53,506 nt of DNA from Microvirga tunisiensis (GCF_009296175.1 NZ_VOSK01000021.1:1-53506), one strand, 5' to 3'. Numbered from the stretch's first letter, positions 30,437-39,382 are shown. Numbers and translations: made by a program. The notes: generated from the sequence alone by a model not told the origin.

Positions 30437-31474
30437 TCATGCCCCCCGCACGTGAGCGATCAGCTGCTCGACGTGCTCGACCGGTGTCTCCGGCAGGATG
30501 CCGTGCCCGAGATTGAAGATGTGCGGGCGTCCGCGCACCGCCTTCAGGATATGATCGGTCCCCCTGGTCAGCGCCTCGCCTCCGGCGATCAGCGCCAGCG
30601 GATCCAGATTGCCCTGGGTCGCCACATGAGCGGGAAGACCCGGCAGCACGTTCACGGGATCGAGCGTCCAGTCGAGGGCAAGCCCGTCGCCGATGCCGGC
30701 GGCCGCGAAGCGGTGGAGATGCGCACCGCCGCCGCGCACGAAGACGATGACCTTCGCCTGCGGCCGCGCGCTTTTGAGGCCTTCGACCATCCTGCGGATC
30801 GGGTTCAGCGACAACCGGTCGAAGAGCGCAGGCGGCAGGGCCGACCCGAAGCTCTCGAAGATCTGCACCGCTTCGGCACCCGCGTCGATCTGGCGGATGA
30901 GATAGGCCGCCGAGGCCCGCACCAGCCGGTCGATCAGCGCATCCATGAAAACCGGGTCGCGATAGGCGGTGAGCCGGGCCGGCGCCTGGTCGGGCGTGCC
31001 CTTGCCGGCGATCATGTAGCTCGCCACGGTCCAGGGCGCGCCGCAGAAGCCGAGAAGGGTCGTCTCCTTCGGCAGAGACCGGCTCAGGCGGTCCAGGGTT
31101 TCGAAGACCGGTTCGAGCCGCTCCAGCGGCAGCTCGTCGGTGAGCCGCGCAAGATCCGCCTGCGAGGTGACTGGATCGAGCTTGGGCCCCTCGTTTTCGA
31201 CGAAGCGCACGTCCTGGCCGAGCGCATGGGGGATGACCAGGATGTCGGAGAACAGGATCGAGGCATCGAAGCCGAAGCGGCGGATCGGCTGGAGCGTCAC
31301 CTCCTCGGCAAGCTTCGGATTGTAGCAGAGATCGAGGAAAGAGCCGGCCTGCTTCCGGGTCTCGCGGTATTCCGGCAGATAACGGCCGGCCTGGCGCATG
31401 ATCCAGATCGGCAATGGCCAGACCGGTTCGCCGTTCAGCACGCGCAAAATCGCTTTGGTGGGACGCTCGCTCAC
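30437..31474 (-). CDS. hemE: Uroporphyrinogen decarboxylase
   Basis: Decarboxylates the four acetate groups of uroporphyrinogen III to give coproporphyrinogen III. The N-terminal signature PIWIMRQAGRYLPEYRETR is complete, as are FSDILVIPHALG, GFCGAPWTVASYMIAGKG, GAEAVQIFESFGS and FNLGHGILP. The start is GTG at 31474 with AGAGGG upstream on the minus strand. 345 residues, normal. The divergent position next to an AT-rich gap with DnaA- and CtrA-type boxes is the classic alphaproteobacterial hemE-origin arrangement. Confidence 0.97.
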   Translation of the reverse strand: MSERPTKAILRVLNGEPVWPLPIWIMRQAGRYLPEYRETRKQAGSFLDLCYNPKLAEEVTLQPIRRFGFDASILFSDILVIPHALGQDVRFVENEGPKLDPVTSQADLARLTDELPLERLEPVFETLDRLSRSLPKETTLLGFCGAPWTVASYMIAGKGTPDQAPARLTAYRDPVFMDALIDRLVRASAAYLIRQIDAGAEAVQIFESFGSALPPALFDRLSLNPIRRMVEGLKSARPQAKVIVFVRGGGAHLHRFAAAGIGDGLALDWTLDPVNVLPGLPAHVATQGNLDPLALIAGGEALTRGTDHILKAVRGRPHIFNLGHGILPETPVEHVEQLIAHVRGA

Positions 31475-31586
31475 AGGCCCTCTCTAATAAAATAGAATCT
31501 TTGAATCTTAGAATCTGATGTTTCTCTTGGGCCGTGAATCACGAAGCCGCAACCCCGTCCACAGACGGTCCACACCGGGTCGGCCG

Positions 31587-31602
31587 TTAACGGTTCATTA
31601 AC
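31587..31602. promoter_or_regulatory. CtrA-type box 1 in the origin
   Basis: TTAACGGTTCATTAAC: exact TTAA-N7-TTAAC spacing, the CtrA full-site pattern. The left half lies inside the palindrome CCGTTAACGG (31584-31593). Confidence 0.65.
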
Positions 31603-31645
31603 GGCTGGGGCGGGCCCGCCACAATCCTTTCCGAATTGTTAAACC

Positions 31646-31661
31646 TTAACAGCCCGTTAAC
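31646..31661. promoter_or_regulatory. CtrA-type box 2 in the origin
   Basis: TTAACAGCCCGTTAAC: exact TTAA-N7-TTAAC. Further TTAA half-sites flank it at 31639 and 31667 (TTAACC), so four TTAA lie within 32 bases. Confidence 0.65.
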
Positions 31662-31813
31662 GAACCTTAACCAAATTTGAATCGAAAACTTTTGGGTGAT
31701 TCGTGCCGGATTCTCCCAATTCGACATTTTAAGAGTCGCACAACAGGCAGCCTTGTTGATGGATTGAGACGAATCCCACAGGCCCTTGTGCTGGACCTCT
31801 TGAAGCAAGCGAT

Positions 31814-31822
31814 CTATCCACA
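31814..31822 (+). promoter_or_regulatory. Putative DnaA box
   Basis: CTATCCACA, one mismatch from the TTATCCACA consensus. It abuts an in-frame TTG (31823), the alternative upstream start of the next gene. Confidence 0.55.
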
Positions 31823-31855
31823 TTGATCGACTCCTTGTCCGCAGAGAGACCGATC

Positions 31856-32686
31856 GTGGGACGCAGCTATTTTCATCTCCATCTCGTCTCGGATTCGACG
31901 GGCGAAACGCTCATCACCGTCGCCCGCGCGGTGGTCGCGCAATATGAGGGCGTGGCCGCTATCGAGCATGTCTATCCGCTCGTGCGCTCCAACACCCAGC
32001 TCGAGCGCGTGCTCAGCGAGATCGAAAACGCACCGGGCATCGTGCTCTATACCCTGGTGGAGCAGGATCTGGCACAGCGGCTCGAGGAGGTCTGCCGCAA
32101 CACGGGCTCGCCGCATCTCTCCGTGCTCGAACCGGTGCACGCCCTGCTCTCCTCCTATCTCGGCACCCATTCGACCGCCCGGCCCGGCGCGCAGCACATG
32201 CTGAACGCGGAATATTTCAAGCGCATCGATGCGATGAACTTCACGCTTCTCCATGACGACGGGCACCTGCCGCACGATCTCGACGAGGCGGACGTGATCC
32301 TGGTGGGCGTGAGCCGCACCTCGAAGACGCCGACTGCCATCTATCTCGCCAATCGCGGCCTGAAAACGGCGAATATTCCTCTCGTTCCCGGCGTGCCGCC
32401 GCCGGCCGTCCTGGGGACGGCCCGGAAAGCGCTGATCGTCGGCCTCGTCGCGACGCCGGAGCGCATCGTGCAGATCCGGCAGAACCGTCTCCTCAGTCTC
32501 AAGGCCGATGACGACACCTCTTACGTGGATCGCGACGCGGTGGCGGAGGAACTTGCAGCCTCCAGGCGGCTTTTCGCCCGCAACGGCTGGCCGGTGATCG
32601 ACGTGACCCGCCGTTCCATCGAGGAGACGGCGGCGGCGATCATCGACCTCTATCGCGACCATCGTCTGCGCTTCATCGCGGAATAA
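31856..32686 (+). CDS. ppsR: Pyruvate, phosphate dikinase regulatory protein (PpsR/DUF299)
   Basis: Bifunctional serine/threonine kinase and phosphorylase that switches pyruvate phosphate dikinase or PEP synthase with ADP and phosphate. The N-terminus [16 protein letters not shown], the unusual P-loop [18 protein letters not shown] and the C-terminal [14 protein letters not shown] are typical. I chose GTG 31856 (AGAGAG upstream), giving 276 residues; the frame is open to a TTG at 31823. In Caulobacter the same gene borders the origin. It starts the rightward run ppsR-maf-aroE-coaE-dnaQ, with four bases before maf. Confidence 0.9.
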   Translation: MGRSYFHLHLVSDSTGETLITVARAVVAQYEGVAAIEHVYPLVRSNTQLERVLSEIENAPGIVLYTLVEQDLAQRLEEVCRNTGSPHLSVLEPVHALLSSYLGTHSTARPGAQHMLNAEYFKRIDAMNFTLLHDDGHLPHDLDEADVILVGVSRTSKTPTAIYLANRGLKTANIPLVPGVPPPAVLGTARKALIVGLVATPERIVQIRQNRLLSLKADDDTSYVDRDAVAEELAASRRLFARNGWPVIDVTRRSIEETAAAIIDLYRDHRLRFIAE

Positions 32687-32690
32687 GTTC

Positions 32691-33308
32691 ATGCCGGCGC
32701 TCTGGACCCATTCCGAAAAGCTGCTTCTCGCCTCGCTGAGCGCGACCCGGCTCACGCTGCTGGTGAGCGCGGGTCTTCCCGTCGAGACGCAGAATTCGAG
32801 CATCGACGAGCGGGCCGTCGAAGAGGCGGCCGCCCATGAGGGGCTCGACCCGCCGACGCTTGCCGGACGCTTGGCGGCGGAGAAGGCACTCGCCGTCAGC
32901 CGTCGCCATCCGGAACGGGTCGTTCTCGGCGCCGATCAGGTGCTCGAATGCGAAGGCGAGGTGTTTCACAAGCCTGTCGACGGTGCGGCGGCACGGGCGC
33001 AGCTGATGCGGCTGTCCGGACGGCGCCACGCCTTGCATTCGGCCGGTGCCCTCGCCATCGGCGGGCAGGTGGTCGAGCATTTCCTAGGAAGCGCCCATCT
33101 CACCATGCGGCCTTTGACCGAGGAAGCGGTCGACCTCTATCTCGACCTTGCCGGGCCCGATGTGCTGAAAAGCGTCGGCGTTTACCAGCTCGAAGGGTTC
33201 GGGGTTCATCTCTTCGAGACGGTCGAGGGGGATCATTCGACCATTCTGGGGCTCCCTCTCCTCCCGCTTCTCGCCGCCCTGCGCCGCCTCGGCTGCTTGG
33301 CTCTTTAA
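32691..33308 (+). CDS. maf: Maf-like nucleoside triphosphate pyrophosphatase
   Basis: House-cleaning enzyme that hydrolyses non-canonical or excess nucleoside triphosphates. The N-terminal LLLASLSATRLTLL replaces the usual LASxSPRR, the metal-binding motif VVLGADQVLECEGEVFHKP is intact, and VGVYQLEGFGVHLFETVEGDHSTILGLPLLPLL closes the fold. 205 residues, normal. Substrate type (dTTP/UTP or m7GTP) cannot be told. Maf lies between ppsR and aroE, the order seen across alphaproteobacterial origins. Confidence 0.88.
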   Translation: MPALWTHSEKLLLASLSATRLTLLVSAGLPVETQNSSIDERAVEEAAAHEGLDPPTLAGRLAAEKALAVSRRHPERVVLGADQVLECEGEVFHKPVDGAAARAQLMRLSGRRHALHSAGALAIGGQVVEHFLGSAHLTMRPLTEEAVDLYLDLAGPDVLKSVGVYQLEGFGVHLFETVEGDHSTILGLPLLPLLAALRRLGCLAL

Positions 33309-33321
33309 GGACTGTCTCTTC

Positions 33322-34170
33322 ATGGCGAAGGCCTTCGTCGTCGGCCATCCGATCAAGCATTCCCGCTCGCCCCTGATCCACGGGTATTGGCTGAAGCAAT
33401 ACGGGCTCGATGGAAGTTACGAGCGCATCGAAGTCGCTCCTGTGAATTTCGGGGATTTCCTGAAGAGCTTCCCCACCCGGGGCTTCGCCGGCGGCAACGT
33501 CACCATCCCGCATAAGGAGATGGCCTTCCTGGGCGTCGATCGTCGCACAGAGCAGGCGGAGCGCGTGGGAGCCGTGAACACCCTCTGGATCGAGGACGGC
33601 GTGCTCTGGGGCGACAACACCGATGTCACCGGCTTCATGGCCCATCTCGATGCGAGCCTGGGGACGGGCTGGGAACAGGATGTGGAAACGGTTCTCGTGC
33701 TCGGGGCCGGCGGAGCCGCCCGCGCCGTGGTGGCAGGTCTCCAGAACCGGCCTTGCAAGCGCATCTTCGTGGCGAACCGCACCCTGTCGAAGGCCGACGA
33801 CCTGGTCCGCGATCTCAGGCGGGGCAGCCCTGTCGGTCTGGAGACCTCGGCGTGGGAGGCCCTCGGGCGGGTGATCCCCCATGCCCAGCTCATCGTCAAC
33901 ACCACGTCGCTCGGCATGGCCGGCCAGCCGCCGCTTACCCTCGATCTGGCCAAAGCGCCGCGCAACGCCGTCGTCGCGGACATCGTCTATGTTCCGCTCG
34001 AGACTCCCCTCCTCGCGGCCGCGGCCGCGCATAACCTGAGAACCGTCGACGGGCTCGGCATGCTGCTGCATCAGGCGGTGCCGGGCTTCCGGCGCTGGTT
34101 CGGCGTGACGCCGGAGGTGACGCCCGAATTGCGGGCGTTGATTCTCGCCGATATCGAGGCCCAAAGATGA
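33322..34170 (+). CDS. aroE: Shikimate dehydrogenase (NADP+)
   Basis: Reduces 3-dehydroshikimate to shikimate in aromatic amino-acid synthesis. Substrate motifs HSRSPLIHGYWLKQYG and GNVTIPHKE (catalytic Lys), GDNTDVTGF (catalytic Asp) and the NADP Rossmann motif LGAGGAARAVV are all present in the 282-residue product. Its end overlaps coaE by four bases (ATGA). Confidence 0.95.
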   Translation: MAKAFVVGHPIKHSRSPLIHGYWLKQYGLDGSYERIEVAPVNFGDFLKSFPTRGFAGGNVTIPHKEMAFLGVDRRTEQAERVGAVNTLWIEDGVLWGDNTDVTGFMAHLDASLGTGWEQDVETVLVLGAGGAARAVVAGLQNRPCKRIFVANRTLSKADDLVRDLRRGSPVGLETSAWEALGRVIPHAQLIVNTTSLGMAGQPPLTLDLAKAPRNAVVADIVYVPLETPLLAAAAAHNLRTVDGLGMLLHQAVPGFRRWFGVTPEVTPELRALILADIEAQR

Positions 34171-34787
34171 CCTTCGTGCTCGGCCTCACCGGCTCCATCG
34201 GCATGGGAAAATCGGCTACCGCCGATCTCTTCCGCCGGCTCGGCGTTCCGGTCCACGATGCCGACGCCACCGTGCACAGGCTCTACCGCGGCCGCGCCGC
34301 GCCGCTGATCGAAAAAGCCTTTCCGGGCACGGCCACGGACGGAGTCGTCGACCGGGCACGCCTGGGCGCTGCCGTTCTCGACAGCCAGGAGCGCATGCAG
34401 CAGTTGGAGGCGATCGTGCATCCGCTCGTGCGGGAGGAGGAGGAAAGCTTTCTCAAGAGACTCGCGGCCCTGGCGCCGGTGGCCGTGCTGGACATCCCGC
34501 TCCTGTTCGAGACCGGCGGCGAGACGCGCTGCGATGCGGTTCTCGTCGTCACCGCGCCTGCGGCTGTGCAGCGCGACCGGGTGCTCGCCCGTCCGGGCAT
34601 GACGGAGGCGAAATTTCATGCCATCCTGGACAGGCAGATGAGGGACGAGGACAAGCGCACCCGGGCTCATTTCCTGGTCGATACAAGCCGCGGCTTTTCT
34701 TCCGCCGAGGCGCAGGTCAAATCGATTCTCGCCTGTCTCGCCGGCCGGCCGGGCCGACGCCGCCATTTTAATGAAGAGTTTTCGTGA
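34167..34787 (+). CDS. coaE: Dephospho-CoA kinase
   Basis: Last enzyme of coenzyme A synthesis. The P-loop GLTGSIGMGKSATADLF is at the start, followed by DADATVHRLY and LDIPLLFETGGE of the CoaE family. 206 residues. Translationally coupled at both ends: ATGA overlap with aroE, TGATG overlap with dnaQ. Confidence 0.95.
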   Translation: MTFVLGLTGSIGMGKSATADLFRRLGVPVHDADATVHRLYRGRAAPLIEKAFPGTATDGVVDRARLGAAVLDSQERMQQLEAIVHPLVREEEESFLKRLAALAPVAVLDIPLLFETGGETRCDAVLVVTAPAAVQRDRVLARPGMTEAKFHAILDRQMRDEDKRTRAHFLVDTSRGFSSAEAQVKSILACLAGRPGRRRHFNEEFS

Positions 34788-35509
34788 TGTTGCGTGAAAT
34801 CGTTCTGGATACCGAAACCACCGGCACCGACCACGCCAAGGGCGACCGGGTGATCGAAATCGGCTGCGTCGAGCTTCTCAATCACATCCCCACGGGCAAG
34901 AGCTATCACGTCTACATCAACCCGGAATGTCCGGTCTCGCCCGGCGCCTTCGCGGTGCACGGGCTCTCCGACGAGTTTCTCAAGGACAAGCCCGTCTTCG
35001 CAGCCATCGCGGACGAGTTCGCCGAGTTCGTCCGCGATGCGCGGCTCGTCATCCACAACGCCGCCTTCGACATCGGCTTCCTCAATGCGGAATTCGCCCG
35101 CACCGGGCACACGCGGTTCAACCTTCCGGACGCGGTCGACACGCTCTCGATGGCCCGGCGCAAGCATCCGGGTGCGGCGAACAACCTCGATGCGCTCTGC
35201 ACGCGCTACGGGATCGACAATTCCAGGCGCACCAAGCACGGGGCGCTCCTCGACGCCGAAATCCTCGCCGAGGTCTATATCGAGCTGATCGGCGGCCAGC
35301 AGGTCGGCTTCGACCTGTCGCTGCGGCCCGCCGCACGGGGCCGCGCGGCAGCGCGGGGCCAGATCGCGGCACAAGACGCCCGTCCGCGCACCCTGATCTC
35401 GCGGCTGACCGAAGCCGAGCGCGCGGCGCACGAAGCCTTCATCCAGTCGCTGGGACCCAACACCCTCTGGCGCGAATATCTCGGCGAGACGACGCCCGAG
35501 GCGTCTTAA
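34787..35509 (+). CDS. dnaQ: DNA polymerase III subunit epsilon
   Basis: Proofreading 3'-5' exonuclease of the replicative polymerase. DEDDh motifs: Exo I LDTETTGTD, Exo II HNAAFDIGFLNAEF, Exo III HGALLDAEILAEVY. The C-terminal tail beyond ~residue 180 (linker to alpha, then FIQSLGPNTLWREYLGE) is present. ATG 34787 is preferred over the GTG at 34784 because it overlaps the coaE stop (TGATG). 240 residues. Confidence 0.95.
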   Translation: MLREIVLDTETTGTDHAKGDRVIEIGCVELLNHIPTGKSYHVYINPECPVSPGAFAVHGLSDEFLKDKPVFAAIADEFAEFVRDARLVIHNAAFDIGFLNAEFARTGHTRFNLPDAVDTLSMARRKHPGAANNLDALCTRYGIDNSRRTKHGALLDAEILAEVYIELIGGQQVGFDLSLRPAARGRAAARGQIAAQDARPRTLISRLTEAERAAHEAFIQSLGPNTLWREYLGETTPEAS

Positions 35510-35565
35510 AGACCATCATCCCGCAGCCTCATCTGAGGAGCGCAGCCGTCCTGAACCTCTCTCCC

Positions 35566-35654
35566 GTCATGACCGGGCTTGTCCCGGCCATCCCGATTCT
35601 GAACAGCGCTGCGTCTCACAAATCGGGATCACCGGCACAGGGCCGGTGATGACG
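35566..35654. repeat. Dispersed palindromic repeat (GTCATGACCGGGC...CCGGTGATGACG)
   Basis: In the dnaQ-secB gap. GTCATGACCGGG...GGCCATCCCGATT pairs with AATCGGGATCACCGG...GGCCGGTGATGACG, giving nested inverted arms. Copies of the same family lie at 7465, 25519, 27500 and, as a fragment, about 40460. Confidence 0.8.
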
Positions 35655-35698
35655 TGGAGGGTGAATGGCCGGCCAGTCTCTGAAGAGGTCTGCGCGCA

Positions 35699-35740
35699 TA
35701 AAAAATCGGACGAAACGCTCCCCGCTTCGCCCGATTGGAA
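35699..35740 (-). terminator. Intrinsic terminator of secB
   Basis: On the minus strand AATCGGGCGAA and TTTCGTCCGATT pair over about 11 bp (one G-U) and are followed by a run of six T (plus-strand 35699-35708). It lies about 25 bases beyond the secB stop. Confidence 0.8.
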
Positions 35741-35761
35741 AACGCGAATTCGGCCGACCGT

Positions 35762-36241
35762 TTACGACAGCGTCTGGCCGCCGTTCGGCTGATTCTGCAC
35801 TTCGGCGGCGCGCTGGCGGTAGAGGGCCACGAAATCGATCGGGTCGATGTAGAGAGGCGGGAAGCCGCCGTTGCGCACCGCATCGGCCACCATCTGGCGG
35901 GCGAAGGGGAAGAGCAGGCGCGGGCACTCGATCATCACCACCGGGTGCAGCTGGTCCTGCGGGATGTTCTGGATGCGGAACACGCCCGAATAGGTCAGCT
36001 CGAAGGCGAACAGCACGTCCTTGCCGCCGATCTTGGCATCGCCCTCGAGGGTGAGGTCGACCTCGAAATCGGCCTCGGCGAGCTGCTTGGCATTCACATT
36101 GACCTGCAGGTTGATCTGCGGGCCTTCCGATTGCTGCTGCAGGGAGCGGGGGGCGTTGGGGTTCTCGAAGGAGAAATCCTTGCAGTACTGCGCAAGGGCG
36201 TTGAGCGCGGGCGCTCCGTTGGTTGCCGGGTTCTCGGCCAT
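35762..36241 (-). CDS. secB: Protein-export chaperone SecB
   Basis: Tetrameric cytosolic chaperone that keeps preproteins unfolded and hands them to SecA. The 159-residue sequence has the SecB fold with [35 protein letters not shown] and the well-kept [23 protein letters not shown] as [13 protein letters not shown]. It diverges from the timA-like gene over 262 bases with no other gene in between. Confidence 0.95.
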   Translation of the reverse strand: MAENPATNGAPALNALAQYCKDFSFENPNAPRSLQQQSEGPQINLQVNVNAKQLAEADFEVDLTLEGDAKIGGKDVLFAFELTYSGVFRIQNIPQDQLHPVVMIECPRLLFPFARQMVADAVRNGGFPPLYIDPIDFVALYRQRAAEVQNQPNGGQTLS

Positions 36242-36503
36242 GGGTTCATGCTCCCTTAAGGGTGTCTTGTCGGGCCCGGACGAAACACGTCGTCAGGCAA
36301 AGCGCCGGCTCGCTTCGGGCCATGGATCTTCGCGCTATCAGCTTCTCCTACACGAAGCAAGATTTGAGCCGACTCATTCGCTTGTCGGGGGCAAAGGTGG
36401 ATGTTACGACCTCAAGACCCCATATGCGAAGGATGACACCTTCGCCTCCTTGACACAACGCCCGGCGAAACCCGGGCGCGGGCAGGCTCACAACGGATCG
36501 ACG

Positions 36504-37226
36504 ATGCAGGATTCCTTCGACATCACGACCCTCATATTTATTGGACTCGCCGTTTTCGTGATCTGGCGTTTGCGCTCCGTTCTGGGGCAGAAGACTGGCA
36601 GCGAGCAGCCGCCTTTCGACCCGATGTCGCGCCGCGATGCGCCTCTTCGTCCCGGCAATGCGCCGGCCGAGCCGGATCACAATGTGGTGCGCCTGCCCGG
36701 CGCCAATGGCACCCGTCCCGCCGCCGAGGTCCCGTCGGCCGAGCGTTGGAAGGGCATCGCCGAGCCCGGGTCGCCCATGGCCCAGGCCCTCGACGGCATT
36801 GCCCGTGCCGAGCCGAACTTCAACCCCGCCGAGTTCCTGGAAGGCGCCAAATCCGCCTATGAGATGATCGTCACCGCCTTCGCGCAGGGTGACCGCAAGA
36901 CCCTCAAGGATCTCCTCGCCAAGGAGGTCTATGAAGGCTTCGAGAGGGCGATCACCGAGCGCGAGCGCCGGGGGGAGACGGTGGAAACCACCTTCGTTTC
37001 CATCGATAAGTCCGAGATGGCCGGAGCCGAGCTCCAGAACAAGACGGCCCAGATCGTGGTGCGCTTCCATTCGAAGCTGATCACCGCGACCCGCGATGCC
37101 TCCGGCAGCGTGGTCGATGGCAGCCCCGAGACCGTGGCCGACGTCACCGATGTGTGGACCTTCGCCCGCGCGCTCGGCAGCCGCGATCCCAATTGGCAGC
37201 TCGTGGCGACCGAAGCGGGGCAATGA
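36504..37226 (+). CDS. Tim44/TimA-like membrane-associated domain protein
   Basis: A single N-terminal transmembrane helix (TTLIFIGLAVFVIWRLRSVL) begins the protein, followed by a Pro/Arg-rich linker and a Tim44-type domain (about residues 95-235: FNPAEFLEGAKSAYEMIVTA, LLAKEVYEGFERAITERE, VTDVWTFARALGSRDPNWQL). This domain is the bacterial relative of mitochondrial Tim44 and is found next to mltA and secB in alphaproteobacteria. The start at 36504 is chosen for the TM helix; upstream Met codons precede no homology. 240 residues; its stop overlaps mltA (ATGA). Confidence 0.85.
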   Translation: MQDSFDITTLIFIGLAVFVIWRLRSVLGQKTGSEQPPFDPMSRRDAPLRPGNAPAEPDHNVVRLPGANGTRPAAEVPSAERWKGIAEPGSPMAQALDGIARAEPNFNPAEFLEGAKSAYEMIVTAFAQGDRKTLKDLLAKEVYEGFERAITERERRGETVETTFVSIDKSEMAGAELQNKTAQIVVRFHSKLITATRDASGSVVDGSPETVADVTDVWTFARALGSRDPNWQLVATEAGQ

Positions 37227-38392
37227 GGCATGCCGGACAGGCCCTCCTCGCTTGTCTCATTCCTTGGATGCTGAGCATGTCCGCCGAAGCGGCATCGGCG
37301 CTGAAGGATCAGGCGCGCCTCGAGCCCCTGCCCTTCCAGGACCTTGCCGGCTGGGAGACCGACGATCACGCCGCTGCCTTCCAGGCCTTTCTGCGCTCCT
37401 GCCGCGCTCTCGACGCCAGCGCCGCCGAGCTCCGCCCGGCCCAGGCGCCTCGAGGAGACCTCCTGGCCGCTTGCCGCAAAGCCTTGAAGACGCCTCGACT
37501 CGGCAGGAGTGAAGCCCGGCGCTTCTTCGAGACGCATTTTCAGCCCGTTGCCGTCATTCCCCATTCCGGCAACGGCTTTCTCACCGGCTATTACGAGCCC
37601 GAATTCCAGGGCTCGCGCACGCCCGACACCACCTATCGCGTCCCCCTGCTCGACCGGCCTTCGGATCTCGTCACCATCCCGCAGGGAGAAGCCCTGCCCG
37701 GCCTCGAAAAGGGGCTCCAAGCCGCCCGGCGCGCCAAGAACGGCTACGAGCCCTATCCCGACCGCGCCGCCATTGAGAACGGAGCCTTAGGGAGGCTCGC
37801 CAAGCCCATCGTGTATCTGCGCGAGCCGGGCGAAGCCTTCATCATCCATGTCCAGGGCTCGGCCCGCATCCGCCTCGATGACGGGTCGGTGATGCGGGTG
37901 GCCTATGCCGGCCGCAACGGTCGGCCTTACACCTCCATCGGACGCCTCCTGGTGCAGCGGGGCGAGATGGATCTGGAGACCATGACGCTCGAAAAGCTCA
38001 TGGGCTGGCTGAAGGATCATCCGGAACCGGCCAGGGCCCTGATGCGGCAGAACCAATCCTACATCTTCTTCCGCGAAGCGAGCGAGCTCGCCCCCGAGGA
38101 TGGACCCATCGGCGGTGCGGGCACCCCGCTCGTGCCCGGCCGGAGCCTCGCGGTGGATCGCTCCCTTTGGGCCTATGGCCTGCCTGTCTGGCTCGACGGG
38201 TATTTGCCGCTGACGCTCGACAAGACCGAGCCCCTGCGGCGGCTGATGATCGCGCAGGATACGGGCTCGGCCATCGTCGGCCCGGCGCGGGGCGATTTCT
38301 TCTTCGGCGGCGGCGAGGAGGCGGGGCGCCGGGCCGGCCTCCTGCGTCATGCCGTGCGCTTCGTGGTTCTGCAGCCCAAACCCCGTTCATGA
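37223..38392 (+). CDS. mltA: Membrane-bound lytic murein transglycosylase A
   Basis: Cleaves the glycan strand of peptidoglycan to anhydromuropeptides. Signal peptide at residues 1-24 (AEAASA), no lipobox cysteine, so it is soluble or membrane-tethered in another way than in E. coli. MltA motifs: FLTGYYEPEFQGSRTPD, AFIIHVQGSARIRLDDG, RVAYAGRNGRPYTSIG and the 3D domain AQDTGSAIVGPARGDFFFGG with the catalytic Asp. 389 residues. Coupled to timA-like and smr by four-base overlaps. Confidence 0.9.
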   Translation: MRHAGQALLACLIPWMLSMSAEAASALKDQARLEPLPFQDLAGWETDDHAAAFQAFLRSCRALDASAAELRPAQAPRGDLLAACRKALKTPRLGRSEARRFFETHFQPVAVIPHSGNGFLTGYYEPEFQGSRTPDTTYRVPLLDRPSDLVTIPQGEALPGLEKGLQAARRAKNGYEPYPDRAAIENGALGRLAKPIVYLREPGEAFIIHVQGSARIRLDDGSVMRVAYAGRNGRPYTSIGRLLVQRGEMDLETMTLEKLMGWLKDHPEPARALMRQNQSYIFFREASELAPEDGPIGGAGTPLVPGRSLAVDRSLWAYGLPVWLDGYLPLTLDKTEPLRRLMIAQDTGSAIVGPARGDFFFGGGEEAGRRAGLLRHAVRFVVLQPKPRS

Positions 38393-38958
38393 CCAAGAAA
38401 AGCCGTACCCGCCAGCTCAGCTCAGAGGAGAAGCGGCTCTGGTCCCATGTGGCCAGGCACGTGAAGCCCATGAAGGGCAAGCCCCTGCCGCCCGAGCCGG
38501 AACCCGAGGACAAGCCCGCCACGGCCCCTGCCCCGAAGATTGCTGCACTCGCGCCCGTTCTGCCCCCGCTCCCGCCCCAGACGAAACCGGCCGTGCCCCC
38601 GCTCGCTCCCGTGGAGCGCAAGACGCTCCAGGCCCTCCGGCGCGGCCGCAAGGATGTGGACAGCGTCATCGACCTACACGGGATGCGCCAGGAGGAGGCC
38701 CATTTCGCTCTCCTGCATTTCCTTCATCGGGCGCAAAGCTCCGGCCACGGGCTCGTTCTGATCATCACCGGCAAGGGCGGCGCGGCCGCCGGCAGCGGCA
38801 TGTTCGAGGAACGCGGGGTTCTCAGGCGCATGGTGCCGCACTGGCTGCGCCTGCCCGATCTCCGCTCCCTGGTGATCGGCTTCGAGGAAGCCTCTCCCCA
38901 GCATGGCGGATCCGGTGCACTCTATGTCAGGCTCCGCCGCCGGCGGGGTGCGGGATAA
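38389..38958 (+). CDS. Smr-domain protein
   Basis: 189 residues: a basic N-terminus, a proline-rich linker (PPEPEPEDK, APVLPPLPPQTKP, roughly residues 28-75) and a C-terminal Smr domain with IDLHGMRQEEAHFALLHFL and HGLVLIITGKGG. Smr domains relate to MutS2 and cut or bind branched or stalled nucleic acids; single-domain bacterial forms are poorly characterised. ATG 38389 overlaps the mltA stop by four bases (ATGA), and the gene ends four bases before the start of the next regulator. Confidence 0.88.
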   Translation: MTKKSRTRQLSSEEKRLWSHVARHVKPMKGKPLPPEPEPEDKPATAPAPKIAALAPVLPPLPPQTKPAVPPLAPVERKTLQALRRGRKDVDSVIDLHGMRQEEAHFALLHFLHRAQSSGHGLVLIITGKGGAAAGSGMFEERGVLRRMVPHWLRLPDLRSLVIGFEEASPQHGGSGALYVRLRRRRGAG

Positions 38959-38962
38959 GCAG

Positions 38963-39382
38963 ATGACCCCCTTCGGCGAACGGGTACGGCAGCTGCGCAG
39001 CGAGCGCGGGCGGATGTTGAAGGACATGGCCGCGCATCTGGGCGTCTCGAGCGCTTACCTCTCGGCGCTCGAGCGCGGCGAGCGCGGCAAACCCACCTGG
39101 GCTCTGATCCAGGGGGTCCTGCAGTATTTTCACATCATCTGGGACGAGGCCGACGAGCTCGCTCGCCTTGCGGACTTTTCCGATCCGAAAGTGAAAATCG
39201 ATACGGCCAACACCGATCCCGTGGCGACCCTTTTCGCAAACCGTCTGGCGCGGGAGATCCGCGGACTCACGTCCGAGGAACTCCACCAGATGATCGCCGT
39301 CCTCGATCAGGCTCAGGAGCGGGAGCGCAAGGCTGCTTGTGCCATTCCAGGCGACGCCCAGGCTCCTGTCTCACCCCGGTGA
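38963..39382 (+). CDS. XRE-family helix-turn-helix regulator
   Basis: 139 residues. A lambda-repressor-type HTH at the start (FGERVRQLRSERGRMLKDMA, HLGVSSAYLSALERGERGKP) is followed by a short helical tail (VLQYFHIIWDEADELARLAD ... GLTSEELHQMIAVLDQAQER). Met at 38963 begins the homology. Target unknown; its position directly after mltA and smr suggests cotranscription and perhaps a role in envelope control, which is a guess. Confidence 0.85.
   Translation: MTPFGERVRQLRSERGRMLKDMAAHLGVSSAYLSALERGERGKPTWALIQGVLQYFHIIWDEADELARLADFSDPKVKIDTANTDPVATLFANRLAREIRGLTSEELHQMIAVLDQAQERERKAACAIPGDAQAPVSPR

Larger units (their letters stand above)
31475..31855. other. Probable chromosomal replication origin (oriC)
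   Basis: The non-coding gap between hemE and ppsR, 381 bases, is AT-richer than its surroundings at 31480-31530 and 31621-31740. It holds a near-consensus DnaA box CTATCCACA (31814-31822), two weaker ones sharing the TCCACA end (31555-31563, 31566-31574) and a cluster of TTAA half-sites. Caulobacter oriC lies beside hemE and the Sinorhizobium meliloti origin is reported near hemE. A further near-palindrome CAACAGGCAGCCTTGTTG is at 31741. Origin status is inferred from position and motifs. Confidence 0.75.
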
